Source: Methylophilaceae bacterium
GTDB lineage: Bacteria; Pseudomonadota; Gammaproteobacteria; Burkholderiales; Methylophilaceae
Assembly (NCBI GenBank): GCA_017858095.1
Contig: JAFMCB010000002.1
Coordinates: forward strand, 1 to 64,000
DNA: 64,000 nucleotides
Direction: 5' to 3'
In this document: one piece after another, positions 19,701 to 30,136 of the stretch
How positions within the stretch are numbered: the stretch's first letter is position 1
Layout: every line of letters starts with the position of its first letter
Translations under genes and position numbers: made by a program
The notes under the pieces: model-generated
Database searches by the model: none
What the model saw: only the letters and a program-made list of their open reading frames with translations
What the model was told of the DNA's origin: nothing

Positions 19701-21324
19701 CATTGCTAAATTAAGATTTTCAGTGCCCGGAGTTGGCCTTATCTCACCACCACCACATCATGATATTTATTCAATTGAAGATTTAGCTCAGTTAATTCAT
19801 GATTTAAAAAATGCTAACCCAAATGCTGATATTTCCGTGAAGCTAGTGTCAGAAACTGGTGTGGGCACGGTTGCTGCGGGTGTCGCAAAAGCAAAATCTG
19901 ACCACATAGTTATCGCTGGGCATGATGGTGGAACGGGAGCTTCACCTATATCATCGATTAAACATGCTGGTACACCCTGGGAAATTGGTCTGGCAGAAAC
20001 ACAACAAACATTAGTGCTTAATCAACTTCGGGGCAGAGTAATTCTGCAAGTTGATGGACAAATGAAAACAGGTCGCGATGTTGCAATTGGCGCTATGTTA
20101 GGTGCTGATGAGTTTGGTTTTGCAACGGCACCCTTGGTTGTTGAGGGCTGCATTATGATGAGAAAATGCCATCTCAATACATGTCCTGTAGGTATTGCAA
20201 CGCAAGATCCCGAACTAAGAAAACGTTTTAAAGGCCAACCTGATCATGTGGTTAATTTCTTTTTCTTTATTGCAGAGGAAGTGCGAGAAATCATGGCCTC
20301 ACTTGGTATTAAAAAATTTAATGATTTGATAGGCCGCAGTGATTTACTTGATATGCAAAAGGGTATTGAGCATTGGAAAATCCAAGGCCTAGATTTTAGT
20401 CGTATTTTCTATCAACCAATACTTGAGCATGAGGTTGCTCGTTATCATGTTGAGAATCAAGATCATGGCTTAGATAAAGCATTAGATCATGAGATTATTA
20501 GACAAGCCTTGTCAGCGGTAGAGACAAAAAAACCAATTGAGTTTGCTATTCCCATTACTAACACTAATCGAACGGTGGGGACATTACTTTCTCATGAGGT
20601 GGCGAAACGCTATGGAAATGAAGGTTTAAATCCAGGTACTATTAAAGTCAATTTAAATGGAACAGCCGGACAAAGTTTTGGTGCTTTCTTAGCAAAAGGA
20701 ATTACGTTTAATTTGCATGGCGAAGGTAACGACTATGTTGGTAAAGGGTTATGTGGAGGAACAATTATTATTCAGCCACCAGCAAACTTTAAAGGCATTG
20801 AGGGCAATAATATAATTGTTGGGAATACCGTTATGTATGGCGCTACTAGCGGTGAAACCTACTTTAGAGGGATTGCAGGTGAACGTTTTTGTGTAAGAAA
20901 TTCCGGTGCAAGTGCGGTCGTTGAAGGTTTAGGTAACCATGGGTGTGAATATATGACGGGTGGTACGGTCGTTGTCCTCGGATCAACAGGACAAAATTTT
21001 GCTGCTGGCATGTCTGGCGGCGTTGCTTATATTTATGATCCAACTAATAGTTTTGAAAAATTTTGTAACCCTACAATGGTGAGTTTGGAAAAAATTGAAA
21101 AAGATTCTATGCAGCCAAAAATCGCTAGACATTTAAATTTGGCAGATGAAGTTATTTTAAAAGGCTTAATTGAAAATCACGCCAATTATACAAATAGTCC
21201 GATAGCAAATTCAATTCTTGAAAATTGGGAAAATGAATTGAACAATTTTGTTAAAGTTATGCCTCATGAATATCGACGCGCTTTAAATGAGTTACATCAG
21301 GCAACATCTAAGGAGGCAGCTTAA
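16702..21324 (+). CDS. gltB: Glutamate synthase large subunit
   Basis: [13 protein letters not shown] amidotransferase N-terminus; full-length GltB domains. Confidence 0.95.
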   Translation: MTFIKKPIKQGLYNPKNEHDSCGVGFVANIHGKKSHQIVQQGLEILTNLTHRGATGYDPKLGDGAGILLQLPDSFFRAEAKKLNINLPDEGYFGIGMLFLPQSEKNRKQCETIVSQIIKEEGQEELGWRDVPVNNKDIADAAKHVEPITRQVFIGRAAEVYSQDAFERKLFVIRKRAENAVAALDFKDPVKFYINSMSSRTIVYKGMLLACEVGNYYQDLLQESMISALALVHQRFSTNTFPAWDLAHPYRMIAHNGEINTVRGNINWINARHEKMQSDLLGDDLEKLWPLIDETQSDSASFDNCLELLVAGGYSLPHAMMMLIPEAWSRNPLMNEERKSFYEYHAALMEPWDGPAAVAFTDGQMIGATLDRNGLRPARYLMTDDGVVMMASEMGVLKFPEEKIIKKWRLEPGKMLLIDLQAGRVIDDEEIKKLLSNEKPYAKWIKQSRYFLGDLKAVDTELVMHESLLDTQQNFGFTQEDINFILKPMIETGQEASGSMGNDAALPVLSNRPKLIYNYFKQLFAQVTNPPIDPIREEIVMSLVTYIGPRPNLLGINEKTAPMRLEASQPVLSLEELEQLKKIDALTQNQFKSIVIDITFEVEGQSASPAAMKNKLDALCDDANTAVKAGYNIIILSDRNVSRNRQAIPALLACSATHQHLVKAGNRTNTGLVVDTGSAREVHHFALLAGYGAEAVCPWLTIETINSLTDNFIEAQEKFIKAIGKGLYKVMSKMGISTYQSYCGAQIFEAVGLNQKFIDQYFTGTATNIEGIGIDAIAQEVDRMHAAAFGDDPVLSNALDAGGEYAFRIRGEEHMWNPESIAKLQHSTRTNQYDTYKEYAQLINDQSHRHKTLRGLFVFKSSTSISIDEVEPATEIVKRFATGAMSLGSISTEAHSTLAVAMNRIGGKSNTGEGGEDAKRFIPILKNTSIAEHLGKDIIESNYELKAGDSMRSRIKQVASGRFGVTAAYLCAADQIQIKMAQGAKPGEGGQLPGHKVSAYIAKLRFSVPGVGLISPPPHHDIYSIEDLAQLIHDLKNANPNADISVKLVSETGVGTVAAGVAKAKSDHIVIAGHDGGTGASPISSIKHAGTPWEIGLAETQQTLVLNQLRGRVILQVDGQMKTGRDVAIGAMLGADEFGFATAPLVVEGCIMMRKCHLNTCPVGIATQDPELRKRFKGQPDHVVNFFFFIAEEVREIMASLGIKKFNDLIGRSDLLDMQKGIEHWKIQGLDFSRIFYQPILEHEVARYHVENQDHGLDKALDHEIIRQALSAVETKKPIEFAIPITNTNRTVGTLLSHEVAKRYGNEGLNPGTIKVNLNGTAGQSFGAFLAKGITFNLHGEGNDYVGKGLCGGTIIIQPPANFKGIEGNNIIVGNTVMYGATSGETYFRGIAGERFCVRNSGASAVVEGLGNHGCEYMTGGTVVVLGSTGQNFAAGMSGGVAYIYDPTNSFEKFCNPTMVSLEKIEKDSMQPKIARHLNLADEVILKGLIENHANYTNSPIANSILENWENELNNFVKVMPHEYRRALNELHQATSKEAA

Positions 21325-22752
21325 GTGGGAAAAGTAACAGGTTTTATGGAATATCCTCGACTTGATGAAGGATATATTCCGCCTTCCGAAAGGATTAAAA
21401 ATTACAAAGAATTCGTGCTTCATTTATCTGATGAAGAAGCCAAAATTCAAGGTGCGCGTTGCATGGATTGTGGCATCCCATTTTGTAACAATGGCTGCCC
21501 AGTAAATAATATTATTCCAGACTGGAATGATTTGGTATACCAGCAAAATTGGCGTGCAGCTATTGATGTCTTACACTCGACGAATAATTTCCCAGAATTT
21601 ACTGGTCGAATTTGTCCAGCACCATGTGAGGCAGCATGTACATTAAATATTAATTCTGATGCGGTGGGCATAAAATCCATTGAGCATGCAATTATTGATA
21701 AAGCCTGGGAAAATAATTGGGTTGTGCCACAACCGCCAAAACATAAAACGGGAAAAAAAATTGCAATTGTTGGTTCTGGCCCTGCAGGCTTAGCTGCAGC
21801 TCAACAATTAGCAAGAGCAGGTCATGCGGTTGATGTGCTAGAGAAAAATGATCGAATTGGCGGCTTGCTTCGTTATGGTATTCCTGACTTTAAGATGGAA
21901 AAAACACACATTGACCGTCGTATGGAACAAATGGAAGCTGAAGGGGTTTGCTTTAAGCCCAACCAGAATGTGGGTGGAAATATTTCTCCTGATCAATTGG
22001 TAGATGAGTATGATGCAGTAATTTTAGCTGGTGGAGCTGAATGGCCACGAGACCTCCCTGTGCCTGGACGTGAGTTGGATGGTGTGCATTTTGCGATGGA
22101 CTTTTTGCCCTCACAAAACAAAGTGGTAGCAGGCGATAAAGTTAAAGAACAAATTACAGCAACTGGAAAACATGTCGTTGTAATTGGCGGCGGCGATACA
22201 GGGTCTGATTGTGTTGGCACTTCTAATCGTCATGGTGCCGCTTCCGTAACGCAATTTGAATTGATGCCCCAACCCCCGGAGCAGGAAAATAAAGAACTTG
22301 TTTGGCCTTATTGGCCATTAAAATTAAGAACATCCAGTTCACACGAGGAAGGTTGTGAACGTGACTGGTCAGTGGCAACAAAATCATTTGTTGGTGAGAA
22401 CGGTAAAGTTAGAGAATTAATTGCATCTAAGGTTGAATGGAAAGATGGAAAGATGCAGGAAATGCCAAATTCCGAATTTAAAATGAAGGCAGACCTTGTT
22501 CTCTTAGCTATGGGCTTTCTCGGACCACAACAAAATTTATTAGACCAATTTAAAGTAGATAAAGATCAACGAGGTAATGCAAAAGCTGCAACCGAAGGTG
22601 AAAATTGCTACGCTACTTCTCGTAAAAAAGTATTTGCTGCCGGAGATATGCGCCGCGGTCAATCATTAGTTGTATGGGCAATCAGAGAAGGTCGTCAATG
22701 TGCACGTTCCGTTGATGAATTCTTGATGGGCAAAAGCTCATTACCACGCTAA
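21325..22752 (+). CDS. gltD: Glutamate synthase small subunit
   Basis: [44 protein letters not shown] start. Confidence 0.95.
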   Translation: MGKVTGFMEYPRLDEGYIPPSERIKNYKEFVLHLSDEEAKIQGARCMDCGIPFCNNGCPVNNIIPDWNDLVYQQNWRAAIDVLHSTNNFPEFTGRICPAPCEAACTLNINSDAVGIKSIEHAIIDKAWENNWVVPQPPKHKTGKKIAIVGSGPAGLAAAQQLARAGHAVDVLEKNDRIGGLLRYGIPDFKMEKTHIDRRMEQMEAEGVCFKPNQNVGGNISPDQLVDEYDAVILAGGAEWPRDLPVPGRELDGVHFAMDFLPSQNKVVAGDKVKEQITATGKHVVVIGGGDTGSDCVGTSNRHGAASVTQFELMPQPPEQENKELVWPYWPLKLRTSSSHEEGCERDWSVATKSFVGENGKVRELIASKVEWKDGKMQEMPNSEFKMKADLVLLAMGFLGPQQNLLDQFKVDKDQRGNAKAATEGENCYATSRKKVFAAGDMRRGQSLVVWAIREGRQCARSVDEFLMGKSSLPR

Positions 22753-22802
22753 GCCATCTAGTCTTCAAGGCTTTTCTGTAAACAAAATAAGAAGCATTTT
22801 CT

Positions 22803-23867
22803 ATGACGGATCTAAAAAACGATGCTATTTTAAAAACGTTAAGAGGTGAAAAAACTTCTTATACCCCTTCTTGGATTATGCGACAAGCAGGAAGATATTT
22901 ACCTGAATATCGTGCTACCAGAAAAAATGCAGGGAGTTTTTTAGAGCTTTGCAAAAATACTGATTTTGCTACTGAAGTTACATTGCAACCGCTTGACCGA
23001 TACCCTCTTCTTGATGCTTCAATTTTATTTTCAGATATATTAACTGTGCCTGACGCGATGGGATTAGGACTTTATTTTGTTGAGGGAGAAGGACCTAAAT
23101 TCAAGCACCCATTAACGGACGAATCATCGATACAAAAATTAGATATCCCAGATATTGAAGATGCACTATCTTATGTTTTTAATGCGGTAAGAAGTATTAA
23201 AGTGGCTTTAAATAGCCGCGTCCCATTGATTGGTTTTTCAGGAAGTCCATGGACACTTGCTACCTATATGGTTGAAGGCCAAGGCGGCACAGATTTTTTG
23301 ACTATCAAAAAAATGGCTTATTCAAGGCCCGACCTAATTCATCATATTTTAAAAATTACCACAGAATCGGTAAGTAAGTATTTAGCACTTCAAATTGATG
23401 CTGGCGCTGATATTGTGATGATTTTTGATTCATGGGGAGGCGCATTGGCAGATAATGAATACGAACCTTTATCTTTAAATTACATGAAAGTTATTATTCA
23501 TAACCTTAATTTAATGGGTTATCAAGATACACCCAAAATAATTTTTACTAAAGGTGGCGGACAGTGGCTAGAAAAACAAGCTAACAGCGGCGCTGATGCT
23601 TTGGGCATAGATTGGCAAACGAATATAGGTGTTGCTAGAAAAATGGTTAACAACCAATTAACTTTACAGGGCAATATGGATCCCTCAATATTATTATCAA
23701 CACCCAAAGCGATTGAAGCTGCCGCCAAACAAATTATTGATGACTATGGCTACGGTGAGAGACATATTTTTAACTTGGGTCATGGTATAACGCAATTTAC
23801 TCCACCCGAAAATGTTCAGTGCTTACTTGAAACTGTTCGATCCTACAGCACCCAGTTCCATAACTAA
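22803..23867 (+). CDS. hemE: Uroporphyrinogen decarboxylase
   Basis: PSWIMRQAGRYLPEYR; GFSGSPWTLATYMVEG. Confidence 0.95.
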   Translation: MTDLKNDAILKTLRGEKTSYTPSWIMRQAGRYLPEYRATRKNAGSFLELCKNTDFATEVTLQPLDRYPLLDASILFSDILTVPDAMGLGLYFVEGEGPKFKHPLTDESSIQKLDIPDIEDALSYVFNAVRSIKVALNSRVPLIGFSGSPWTLATYMVEGQGGTDFLTIKKMAYSRPDLIHHILKITTESVSKYLALQIDAGADIVMIFDSWGGALADNEYEPLSLNYMKVIIHNLNLMGYQDTPKIIFTKGGGQWLEKQANSGADALGIDWQTNIGVARKMVNNQLTLQGNMDPSILLSTPKAIEAAAKQIIDDYGYGERHIFNLGHGITQFTPPENVQCLLETVRSYSTQFHN

Positions 23868-23880
23868 ATTTTTTAGAAGA

Positions 23881-24261
23881 ATGGCTAAAATAAATCAAAA
23901 TTCGTTTAAAGGGAAAAAAGGATTAACAAGAATTATTAATGCTTTTGCTTTTTCAATGGCAGGATTTTATGCCGCTTTTAAAAATGAACATGCATTTAGA
24001 CAAGAAATTTTTTTAGCACTAATTCTAATTCCATTAGGTGCTTTGATTGGTGAGAGTCCTATGCAAAAATCATTGTTGGTTTCTAGTATATTTTTAGTAC
24101 TTATTGTTGAACTAATTAATTCAGGAATTGAAGCTACCATTGATCGCATTTCACTTAAAAAAAATGAATTAGCTAAACGTGCAAAAGATATAGCAAGTGC
24201 CGCTGTTTTTCTCACAATCATGAATGCTATTATTACTTGGATTATTATCTTATTTTTTTAA
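23881..24261 (+). CDS. dgkA: Diacylglycerol kinase
   Basis: GLTRIINAFAFSMAGFYAAFKNEHAFRQE; ELINSGIEATIDR. Confidence 0.9.
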   Translation: MAKINQNSFKGKKGLTRIINAFAFSMAGFYAAFKNEHAFRQEIFLALILIPLGALIGESPMQKSLLVSSIFLVLIVELINSGIEATIDRISLKKNELAKRAKDIASAAVFLTIMNAIITWIIILFF

Positions 24262-24515
24262 TGATTTAGATATTTGCCCATAGTAATAATTGTTCTTCCA
24301 TCGTGAGATTGTATTAGGTATGAGTTGCTGTGATCAATCAAATATAGCAACTCTTCTTGTTTAAGATGATCTTTGAGCGCTTGTATTGTTTTAAGCTTGA
24401 AATAGCGCAAATAACCACGATGGTTTATTTTTTTTCTGGCACCGTATCTAAGCAAAGCATGTTGAATAATCTCTGGAATATCTTGCACCTGACAGGCTAG
24501 TTCTTTTTTCATCAT
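24258..24515 (-). CDS. Uncharacterised ~85-aa protein (candidate ECF regulon member)
   Basis: MMKKELACQVQDIPEIIQHALLRYGARKKINHRGYLRYFKLKTIQALKDHLKQ...; SD AGGAG just upstream of 24515/24512; P4 motif upstream. Confidence 0.6.
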   Translation of the reverse strand: MMKKELACQVQDIPEIIQHALLRYGARKKINHRGYLRYFKLKTIQALKDHLKQEELLYLIDHSNSYLIQSHDGRTIITMGKYLNH

Positions 24516-24596
24516 TTCTCCTAAAAAGGTGGCTAGTTTTCGCACTAGCCCTGCGAAGAAAGGAATTCTTAGGGGAATAATTACCTTGTCTTAATA

Positions 24597-24629
24597 ATTC
24601 AGACGTTAAATTATTATTTTTGTCAGGAT
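24597..24629 (-). promoter_or_regulatory. ECF-type promoter P4 upstream of 85-aa protein
   Basis: Minus strand ATCCTGAC-AAAAATAATAATTTAA-CGTCTGAAT; 16-bp spacing as in P1-P3. Confidence 0.55.
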
Positions 24630-24701
24630 TTTTAATTTAAAAGCTTTTTAATTTTTTATATTTGCTAAACTTAACTTTCCATTAATTATTTTTTTAAAAA
24701 T

Positions 24702-25421
24702 ATGTATAAGAATGTTGCAATTCTTGGTGCCTCCAGTTCGATTGCACAAGCGATTATTAATCAGATTCATGCAGATTATCCAGATGCAAACATTTTTGCA
24801 TTATCAAGAAAAGTATTAGCAGTTAGTAATGAAAAAATAAAATATTTTTCTATTAATTATGACGATGAATTTTCCATTGAGAAGGCAGCAAATCTTTCAT
24901 CACAACATGGGCCCCTTGACTTAATATTTGTCGCTAATGGAATCTTGCACGACGAATCGACTAAGCCAGAGAAATCCATTCGAGATTTTTCAATTGCAAA
25001 TTTTGAAAAGGTATTTAAGGTAAATACAATTTTGCCCGCCATGATGGCAAAATATTTTGTTCCAAAATTAAACAAAGATGAGCGATCAGTCTTTGCTGTT
25101 TTATCAGCTCGAGTTGGCAGCATCTCGGACAATAAATTAGGTGGCTGGTATGCTTATCGCGCATCTAAGTCTGCCTTAAATATGATTATAAAAAATCTAG
25201 CTATTGAAACAAATCGTTTAAATAAGCAAGCAATTATTTTAAGTTTACACCCTGGAACAGTTGATTCGCCTCTATCAAAGCCGTTTCAGAAAGGTATTGC
25301 TCAAGAAAAAATATTTAGCCCAGAAGTTGCTGCAATAAAATTACTTAGTGCCATTAAAAAAAGCTCTGTAAATGATACTGGCAGTTTTATCGCGTGGGAC
25401 GAAAAAAAGATTACACCCTAA
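24702..25421 (+). CDS. SDR family NAD(P)-dependent oxidoreductase (C-factor-like)
   Basis: LGASSSIAQAI; YAYRASKSALNM. Confidence 0.8.
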   Translation: MYKNVAILGASSSIAQAIINQIHADYPDANIFALSRKVLAVSNEKIKYFSINYDDEFSIEKAANLSSQHGPLDLIFVANGILHDESTKPEKSIRDFSIANFEKVFKVNTILPAMMAKYFVPKLNKDERSVFAVLSARVGSISDNKLGGWYAYRASKSALNMIIKNLAIETNRLNKQAIILSLHPGTVDSPLSKPFQKGIAQEKIFSPEVAAIKLLSAIKKSSVNDTGSFIAWDEKKITP

Positions 25422-25429
25422 GGTTATCT

Positions 25430-26560
25430 ATGATTGAGTTTGACCAGCCCATAGACAGACAAAATACAGATTCAATTCGATGGGATCGTTATGACAAGGA
25501 CGTTATTCCCCTCTGGGTTGCTGACATGGATTTTAGGTCACCTGCCTGTGTCATAGAAGCCTTAAGAAAAAGAGTCGAGCATGGAATTTTTGGCTACACG
25601 CATGAGCCAAAAGAATTAAAAGAAAAAATAGTGGACTATGTTTACCTTCAATTTAATTGGAAGATCAGCGAAGATTGGATTGTATTTATTCCTAGTGTGG
25701 TATCAGGCTTATATTCTGCTGCTAGTCAATATGCAAAAAAAGACGACCATATTTTAGTGCCTCGCCCGGTATACCATCATTTGAGATGGGCACCGCAAAA
25801 AGCAGAACGTGATTTTTCTGAGGTAGAGTTAATTTGTGAAAATAATCGAATATATATAAATGAATCTACTTTACAAGATCGCAAAGAAAAAAACACTAGA
25901 CTTTTCATGTTCTGTAATCCACATAATCCGGGAGGTACGGTCTACAGTAAAAAAGAACTTGAGGCGATAGCTAACTTTTGTATAAAAAATAATATTCTAA
26001 TTTGTTCCGATGAGATTCATGCTGGTATGGTGCTAGATGATAAGAAACATATACCAATTGCTAGCATCTCAAGTGAGATATCTAAAAAAACAATTACATT
26101 AATGTCGTTGAATAAAACATTTAATTTTCCCGGTGTTGGAACTGCATGGGCAATTTCAGAAAATAAAGAATTAAGAGACAGTATTAGGCAGGGTGTAGGG
26201 ACAATAATTCCTGAAACGCAGATTTTTGGCTACACATCGACTTTAGCGGCACTTGATGAAGGTGAGGCATGGAGAAAAAATTTATTACAATATTTGAAGA
26301 AGAATCGTAAATTAGTTCAAGAAAAAATGACAACAATTAAAGGATTAAATCTTTATACCATTGAGGCAAGCTATCTTGCATGGATATCTTACGAAAAATC
26401 GCAATACAAAGACCTTTCAAAATTATTCGTTGACCATGGAGTAGCAGTTCAACCAGGATCAATGTTTAATGAAGATAAGCATTTTCGCCTGAATTTTGCG
26501 ACACAAAGCAATATTTTGGAGGAAGCATTAGTTCGAATTCAAAGAGCGTTAAAAAATTGA
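25430..26560 (+). CDS. PatB/MalY-type PLP-dependent C-S lyase/aminotransferase
   Basis: WVADMDF; NPHNPGG; SLNKTFNFPG; start at ATG 25430. Confidence 0.85.
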   Translation: MIEFDQPIDRQNTDSIRWDRYDKDVIPLWVADMDFRSPACVIEALRKRVEHGIFGYTHEPKELKEKIVDYVYLQFNWKISEDWIVFIPSVVSGLYSAASQYAKKDDHILVPRPVYHHLRWAPQKAERDFSEVELICENNRIYINESTLQDRKEKNTRLFMFCNPHNPGGTVYSKKELEAIANFCIKNNILICSDEIHAGMVLDDKKHIPIASISSEISKKTITLMSLNKTFNFPGVGTAWAISENKELRDSIRQGVGTIIPETQIFGYTSTLAALDEGEAWRKNLLQYLKKNRKLVQEKMTTIKGLNLYTIEASYLAWISYEKSQYKDLSKLFVDHGVAVQPGSMFNEDKHFRLNFATQSNILEEALVRIQRALKN

Positions 26561-26571
26561 ATTTGCGAATA

Positions 26572-26602
26572 AAAAAAGCTCCCCAGGATACTGAGAAGCT
26601 TT
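26572..26602 (-). terminator. Rho-independent terminator
   Basis: Minus strand AGCTTCTCAG-TATC-CTGGGGAGCTTTTTTT. Confidence 0.75.
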
Positions 26603-26610
26603 AATAAATA

Positions 26611-26841
26611 CTACTTAATTTCTGGGCTGAGTTCTAAATCTGCACCACCGTCTTCAGCTGATGGATTAAACCCACCGTTTCCACCAATCAATAAAGCATC
26701 TGTTGAGTGAAATGGTTTTGAATCTGATGCTTCAGCAGCACTCGATGATTCATCAGCAGCAGCTGTATCCGCTGAAGTAGCAGAATTATCGCAAGCAAAA
26801 AGAAAAGTTGTTGCGAGAAAAATAAAAAACAATCTAAACAT
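26611..26841 (-). CDS. Small lipoprotein
   Basis: Lipobox LATTFLFAC; Ser/Ala-rich mature region. Confidence 0.55.
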   Translation of the reverse strand: MFRLFFIFLATTFLFACDNSATSADTAAADESSSAAEASDSKPFHSTDALLIGGNGGFNPSAEDGGADLELSPEIK

Positions 26842-26950
26842 ACGGATTCCTTTAATTTTTAAAATTTCAAATTGAATTATTCAATTTGTAAAAAAATATT
26901 AACACTCCTGTAAATTTTTACAACAGAAAGTACGATTTACCGATAAATAA

Positions 26951-27562
26951 TTATTTAATTTTTATAAGCAATTCGTTTCTGCGCAAGAAGGGTAAAGTCC
27001 ATGGAGGGTCATAGCGAGCAATTTGAACGTTGCCATCTAACTCATAATTATTCTTAATAATGTATTTATTTAACAAATCAATTTTTTCATTAAAGCTTGA
27101 TTCTCTTACCAAGCCAGAGAATATAATGACTGCATAGGTTTCAGAATCCTTTGCAATGATTTTAATTGATGTATTGTTTGGCCGAGGTAAATTATCTAAT
27201 GAATACTCTGATGGCATTACAAAAGAGATTAACCATGCATGCTCATTTTTCTCAGAAATAACGGGAGCTGTCATTGCAATTTTTTTATTCTCAATTGAAC
27301 TGATGACGGGAGCTGTCATTTCAATTTTGCTCGATTCATTGTTAGTTGAAGTATTATTGCCAAAAATAAAATCAGCTAATAATTTAAAACCAGCACTTGT
27401 TGCATCATCATAGGAACCCTTGACTTTTACCTCTGCAATAATTTTTGGTGCATAGCTTCTAATTTCAAAATCACCCTCTTTTTTAATTAAAGAAAATTCT
27501 GGCTCTTCTGTTGCCATAACGAGATAGGGTAAAAGTAATAGAAGTAAAAAGTTTAATCGCAT
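26951..27562 (-). CDS. SOUL family heme-binding protein, secreted
   Basis: EEPEFSLIKKEGDFEIRSYAPKIIAEVKVKGSY; IEMTAPV repeats. Confidence 0.85.
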   Translation of the reverse strand: MRLNFLLLLLLPYLVMATEEPEFSLIKKEGDFEIRSYAPKIIAEVKVKGSYDDATSAGFKLLADFIFGNNTSTNNESSKIEMTAPVISSIENKKIAMTAPVISEKNEHAWLISFVMPSEYSLDNLPRPNNTSIKIIAKDSETYAVIIFSGLVRESSFNEKIDLLNKYIIKNNYELDGNVQIARYDPPWTLPFLRRNELLIKIK

Positions 27563-28252
27563 TTATGTATTTGTCATATGTTTAATTCTTAAATAAGCAT
27601 CGCGAGCGATACTTTTTCGATCCTTTAAGTTATTAATAGGAACATGAATAGTAACCTGAGCAGATAAATTATTGTTTTTTATAATTGTAAAAAATGATTT
27701 AAACAAATTTATATTGCCATAATAACTGCATACTAGTGTGGGAGTTTTATCTTGAAAATATTGAATACTGATGGGGAGAACTTCATACGTGCTGTATGCG
27801 ACTGATTCAAATAAATTTGTTTTGAATGGTAAGACAGAAAAACCATCACCAGCTTTTCCTTCAGGAAAAAAACAAACACTTGTCTTTTCTAATGCTTGTT
27901 TAATTTTATAATTAATTTTTTTTAAATGATTAAATGACCCTCGGTCAATAAATATTGTATTAGCAGCAAAGGTAAGAAAATTTATAAAAGGCCAGCGTTT
28001 AATTTCTTTAGTAGCAATAAAACTAACTGGAGACAGTGAATTTATAATAACGATATCCAGCCAAGAGACATGATTAGAAACAATTAAATAATTTTTCTCT
28101 TTTGTAAATTTTTCTAAATTTAAATTGGTAATGATTGTGATTCGTAATGCTTTTAAAACTAGTTGCGACCAACTTCTGATAATCTTTTTTTTACTCATTT
28201 GGCTGAACAAAAAAAGACTTGGACTGATAACTAGCCCTGCGATAAATAACAA
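27563..28252 (-). CDS. 1-acyl-sn-glycerol-3-phosphate acyltransferase family
   Basis: SNHVSWLDIV; FFPEGKAGDG. Confidence 0.85.
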   Translation of the reverse strand: MLFIAGLVISPSLFLFSQMSKKKIIRSWSQLVLKALRITIITNLNLEKFTKEKNYLIVSNHVSWLDIVIINSLSPVSFIATKEIKRWPFINFLTFAANTIFIDRGSFNHLKKINYKIKQALEKTSVCFFPEGKAGDGFSVLPFKTNLFESVAYSTYEVLPISIQYFQDKTPTLVCSYYGNINLFKSFFTIIKNNNLSAQVTIHVPINNLKDRKSIARDAYLRIKHMTNT

Positions 28253-28272
28253 TAAAACTAAAATACTCTTAA

Positions 28273-29853
28273 TCAGTGAGGCGATCCTTTTTCAATACCT
28301 ATGCCAGTTTGCGATCTAAAGAACTGATCATCAAATGAAATTCTTTCAGCGGTTGCTTGTTTTGATTTATCAGTAATTGAGAATAGCCAAATTCCAACAA
28401 AAGTAACAAGCATGGAAAATAATGCAGGATATTTATATGGAAAAATTGCTGTGCTATTTTTTAAAATATCTACCCAAACCACAGGACCTAATATAACTAA
28501 GATAATAGCCGTAATTAATCCTGCAGAACCACCAACAACCGCACCTCTGGTTGATAATTTTTTCCAGTAAATTGAAAGTAACAGGATTGGAAAGTTAGTA
28601 CTCGCGGCAATGGCAAAAGCTAAACCCACCATAAAGGCAACATTTTGTTTTTCAAAAATAATACCGAGAAAAATTGCCAACGCACCTAAAGCAACCGTTG
28701 CATACTTTGATATTCGCATTTCTTTCTCTTCGGTGACGGCTTTTCCCAAAGCATTAGAATACAAATCATGTGAAATGGCTGATGCTCCAGCTAAAGTTAA
28801 GCCTGAAACAACCGCTAAAATCGTGGCAAATGCAACAGCAGAAATAAAACCTAATAAAAGATCACCACCAACTGCATGAGATAAATGGATGGCTGCCATA
28901 TTATTATTTCCTATTAAAGTTTTACCATCTAATTGCAGGTATTGTGGCTCATTAAGCACAAGAACAATGGCACCAAAACCAATAATGAACGTTAAAATAT
29001 AAAAATAACCAATAAATCCGGTTGCATAAACAACAGATTTTCTTGCCTCGACAGCATTTTTAACAGTAAAAAATCGCATTAATATATGGGGCAATCCAGC
29101 GGTACCAAACATCAGGGCAAGGCCTAAGGATATTGCGGAGATTGGGTCAGAAATTAATCCACCTGGCGCAAGAATAGCATCTAATTTTGGATGAGAGGCA
29201 ACTGCCTGGGCAAAGAAATCATTAAAGCTAAAATGAAATTGTGCCAACACTAAGAAAGCAATGACAGTTGCTCCTGAGAGCAATAAGATCGCTTTAATAA
29301 TTTGTACCCAGGTGGTTGCTAGCATTCCTCCAAAGGTGACATATAAAATCATTAATCCACCTACAATCGTAACTGCTGTCGCATAGGGCAAACCAAAAAG
29401 TAGCTCTATTAATTTTCCAGCACCTACCATTTGCGCGATAAGATAAAGAATTACAGTAAACAGCGAACCAAAAGCTGCGAGGGTGCGAATAGGCTTTTGC
29501 TGTAATCGAAAAGAGGCAACATCTGCGAAAGTATACTTCCCTAAATTTCTCAGGGGCTCTGCAATTAATAGAAGAATAATAGGCCATCCTACTAAAAAGC
29601 CAATGGAATAAATTAGCCCATCAAATCCAGTTAAAAAGACCAGGCCTGATATGCCTAAAAAAGATGCGGCTGACATAAAATCACCAGAAATTGCTAATCC
29701 ATTTTGTAAGCCAGTAATATTTCCACCCGCGGTATAAAAACCACTGGCTGTTTTTGATTTATTTGATGCCCAATAAGTAATCATCAGCGTGACAGCCACA
29801 AAAGCGGTAAACATGATGATGGCAGTTACATTTGTGTTGGAATCAATTTGCAT
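28273..29853 (-). CDS. Sodium:solute symporter (ActP-like)
   Basis: SSS family topology; [33 protein letters not shown]. Confidence 0.88.
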   Translation of the reverse strand: MQIDSNTNVTAIIMFTAFVAVTLMITYWASNKSKTASGFYTAGGNITGLQNGLAISGDFMSAASFLGISGLVFLTGFDGLIYSIGFLVGWPIILLLIAEPLRNLGKYTFADVASFRLQQKPIRTLAAFGSLFTVILYLIAQMVGAGKLIELLFGLPYATAVTIVGGLMILYVTFGGMLATTWVQIIKAILLLSGATVIAFLVLAQFHFSFNDFFAQAVASHPKLDAILAPGGLISDPISAISLGLALMFGTAGLPHILMRFFTVKNAVEARKSVVYATGFIGYFYILTFIIGFGAIVLVLNEPQYLQLDGKTLIGNNNMAAIHLSHAVGGDLLLGFISAVAFATILAVVSGLTLAGASAISHDLYSNALGKAVTEEKEMRISKYATVALGALAIFLGIIFEKQNVAFMVGLAFAIAASTNFPILLLSIYWKKLSTRGAVVGGSAGLITAIILVILGPVVWVDILKNSTAIFPYKYPALFSMLVTFVGIWLFSITDKSKQATAERISFDDQFFRSQTGIGIEKGSPH

Positions 29854-29854
29854 A

Positions 29855-30136
29855 TTATTTTAATTGAAGCTGAATTTTTTTTATCAGAGGCTCTAATTTT
29901 TTATTGGCTTGATAAACGTAAATTAAAGTAACAGCAAAAATAAGCAAAATTAGGATAAAACCCAATACTATGCCCATTGAAAAAAAACTATTGCCTATTA
30001 ATTGCCCAAAAAAACTTGGGTAAAAAGCAATAACAGATATAAAGGAGAAATAGGCAATTATGGTTATAGACAATAAGAAGAAGATGATTTTTTTTCTAGC
30101 AATGAGTAATTGTTGATAGGCTTTACTATCTCTCAT
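29855..30136 (-). CDS. DUF485-like small membrane protein, partner of symporter
   Basis: Two TMs; directly upstream of the SSS transporter. Confidence 0.75.
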   Translation of the reverse strand: MRDSKAYQQLLIARKKIIFFLLSITIIAYFSFISVIAFYPSFFGQLIGNSFFSMGIVLGFILILLIFAVTLIYVYQANKKLEPLIKKIQLQLK

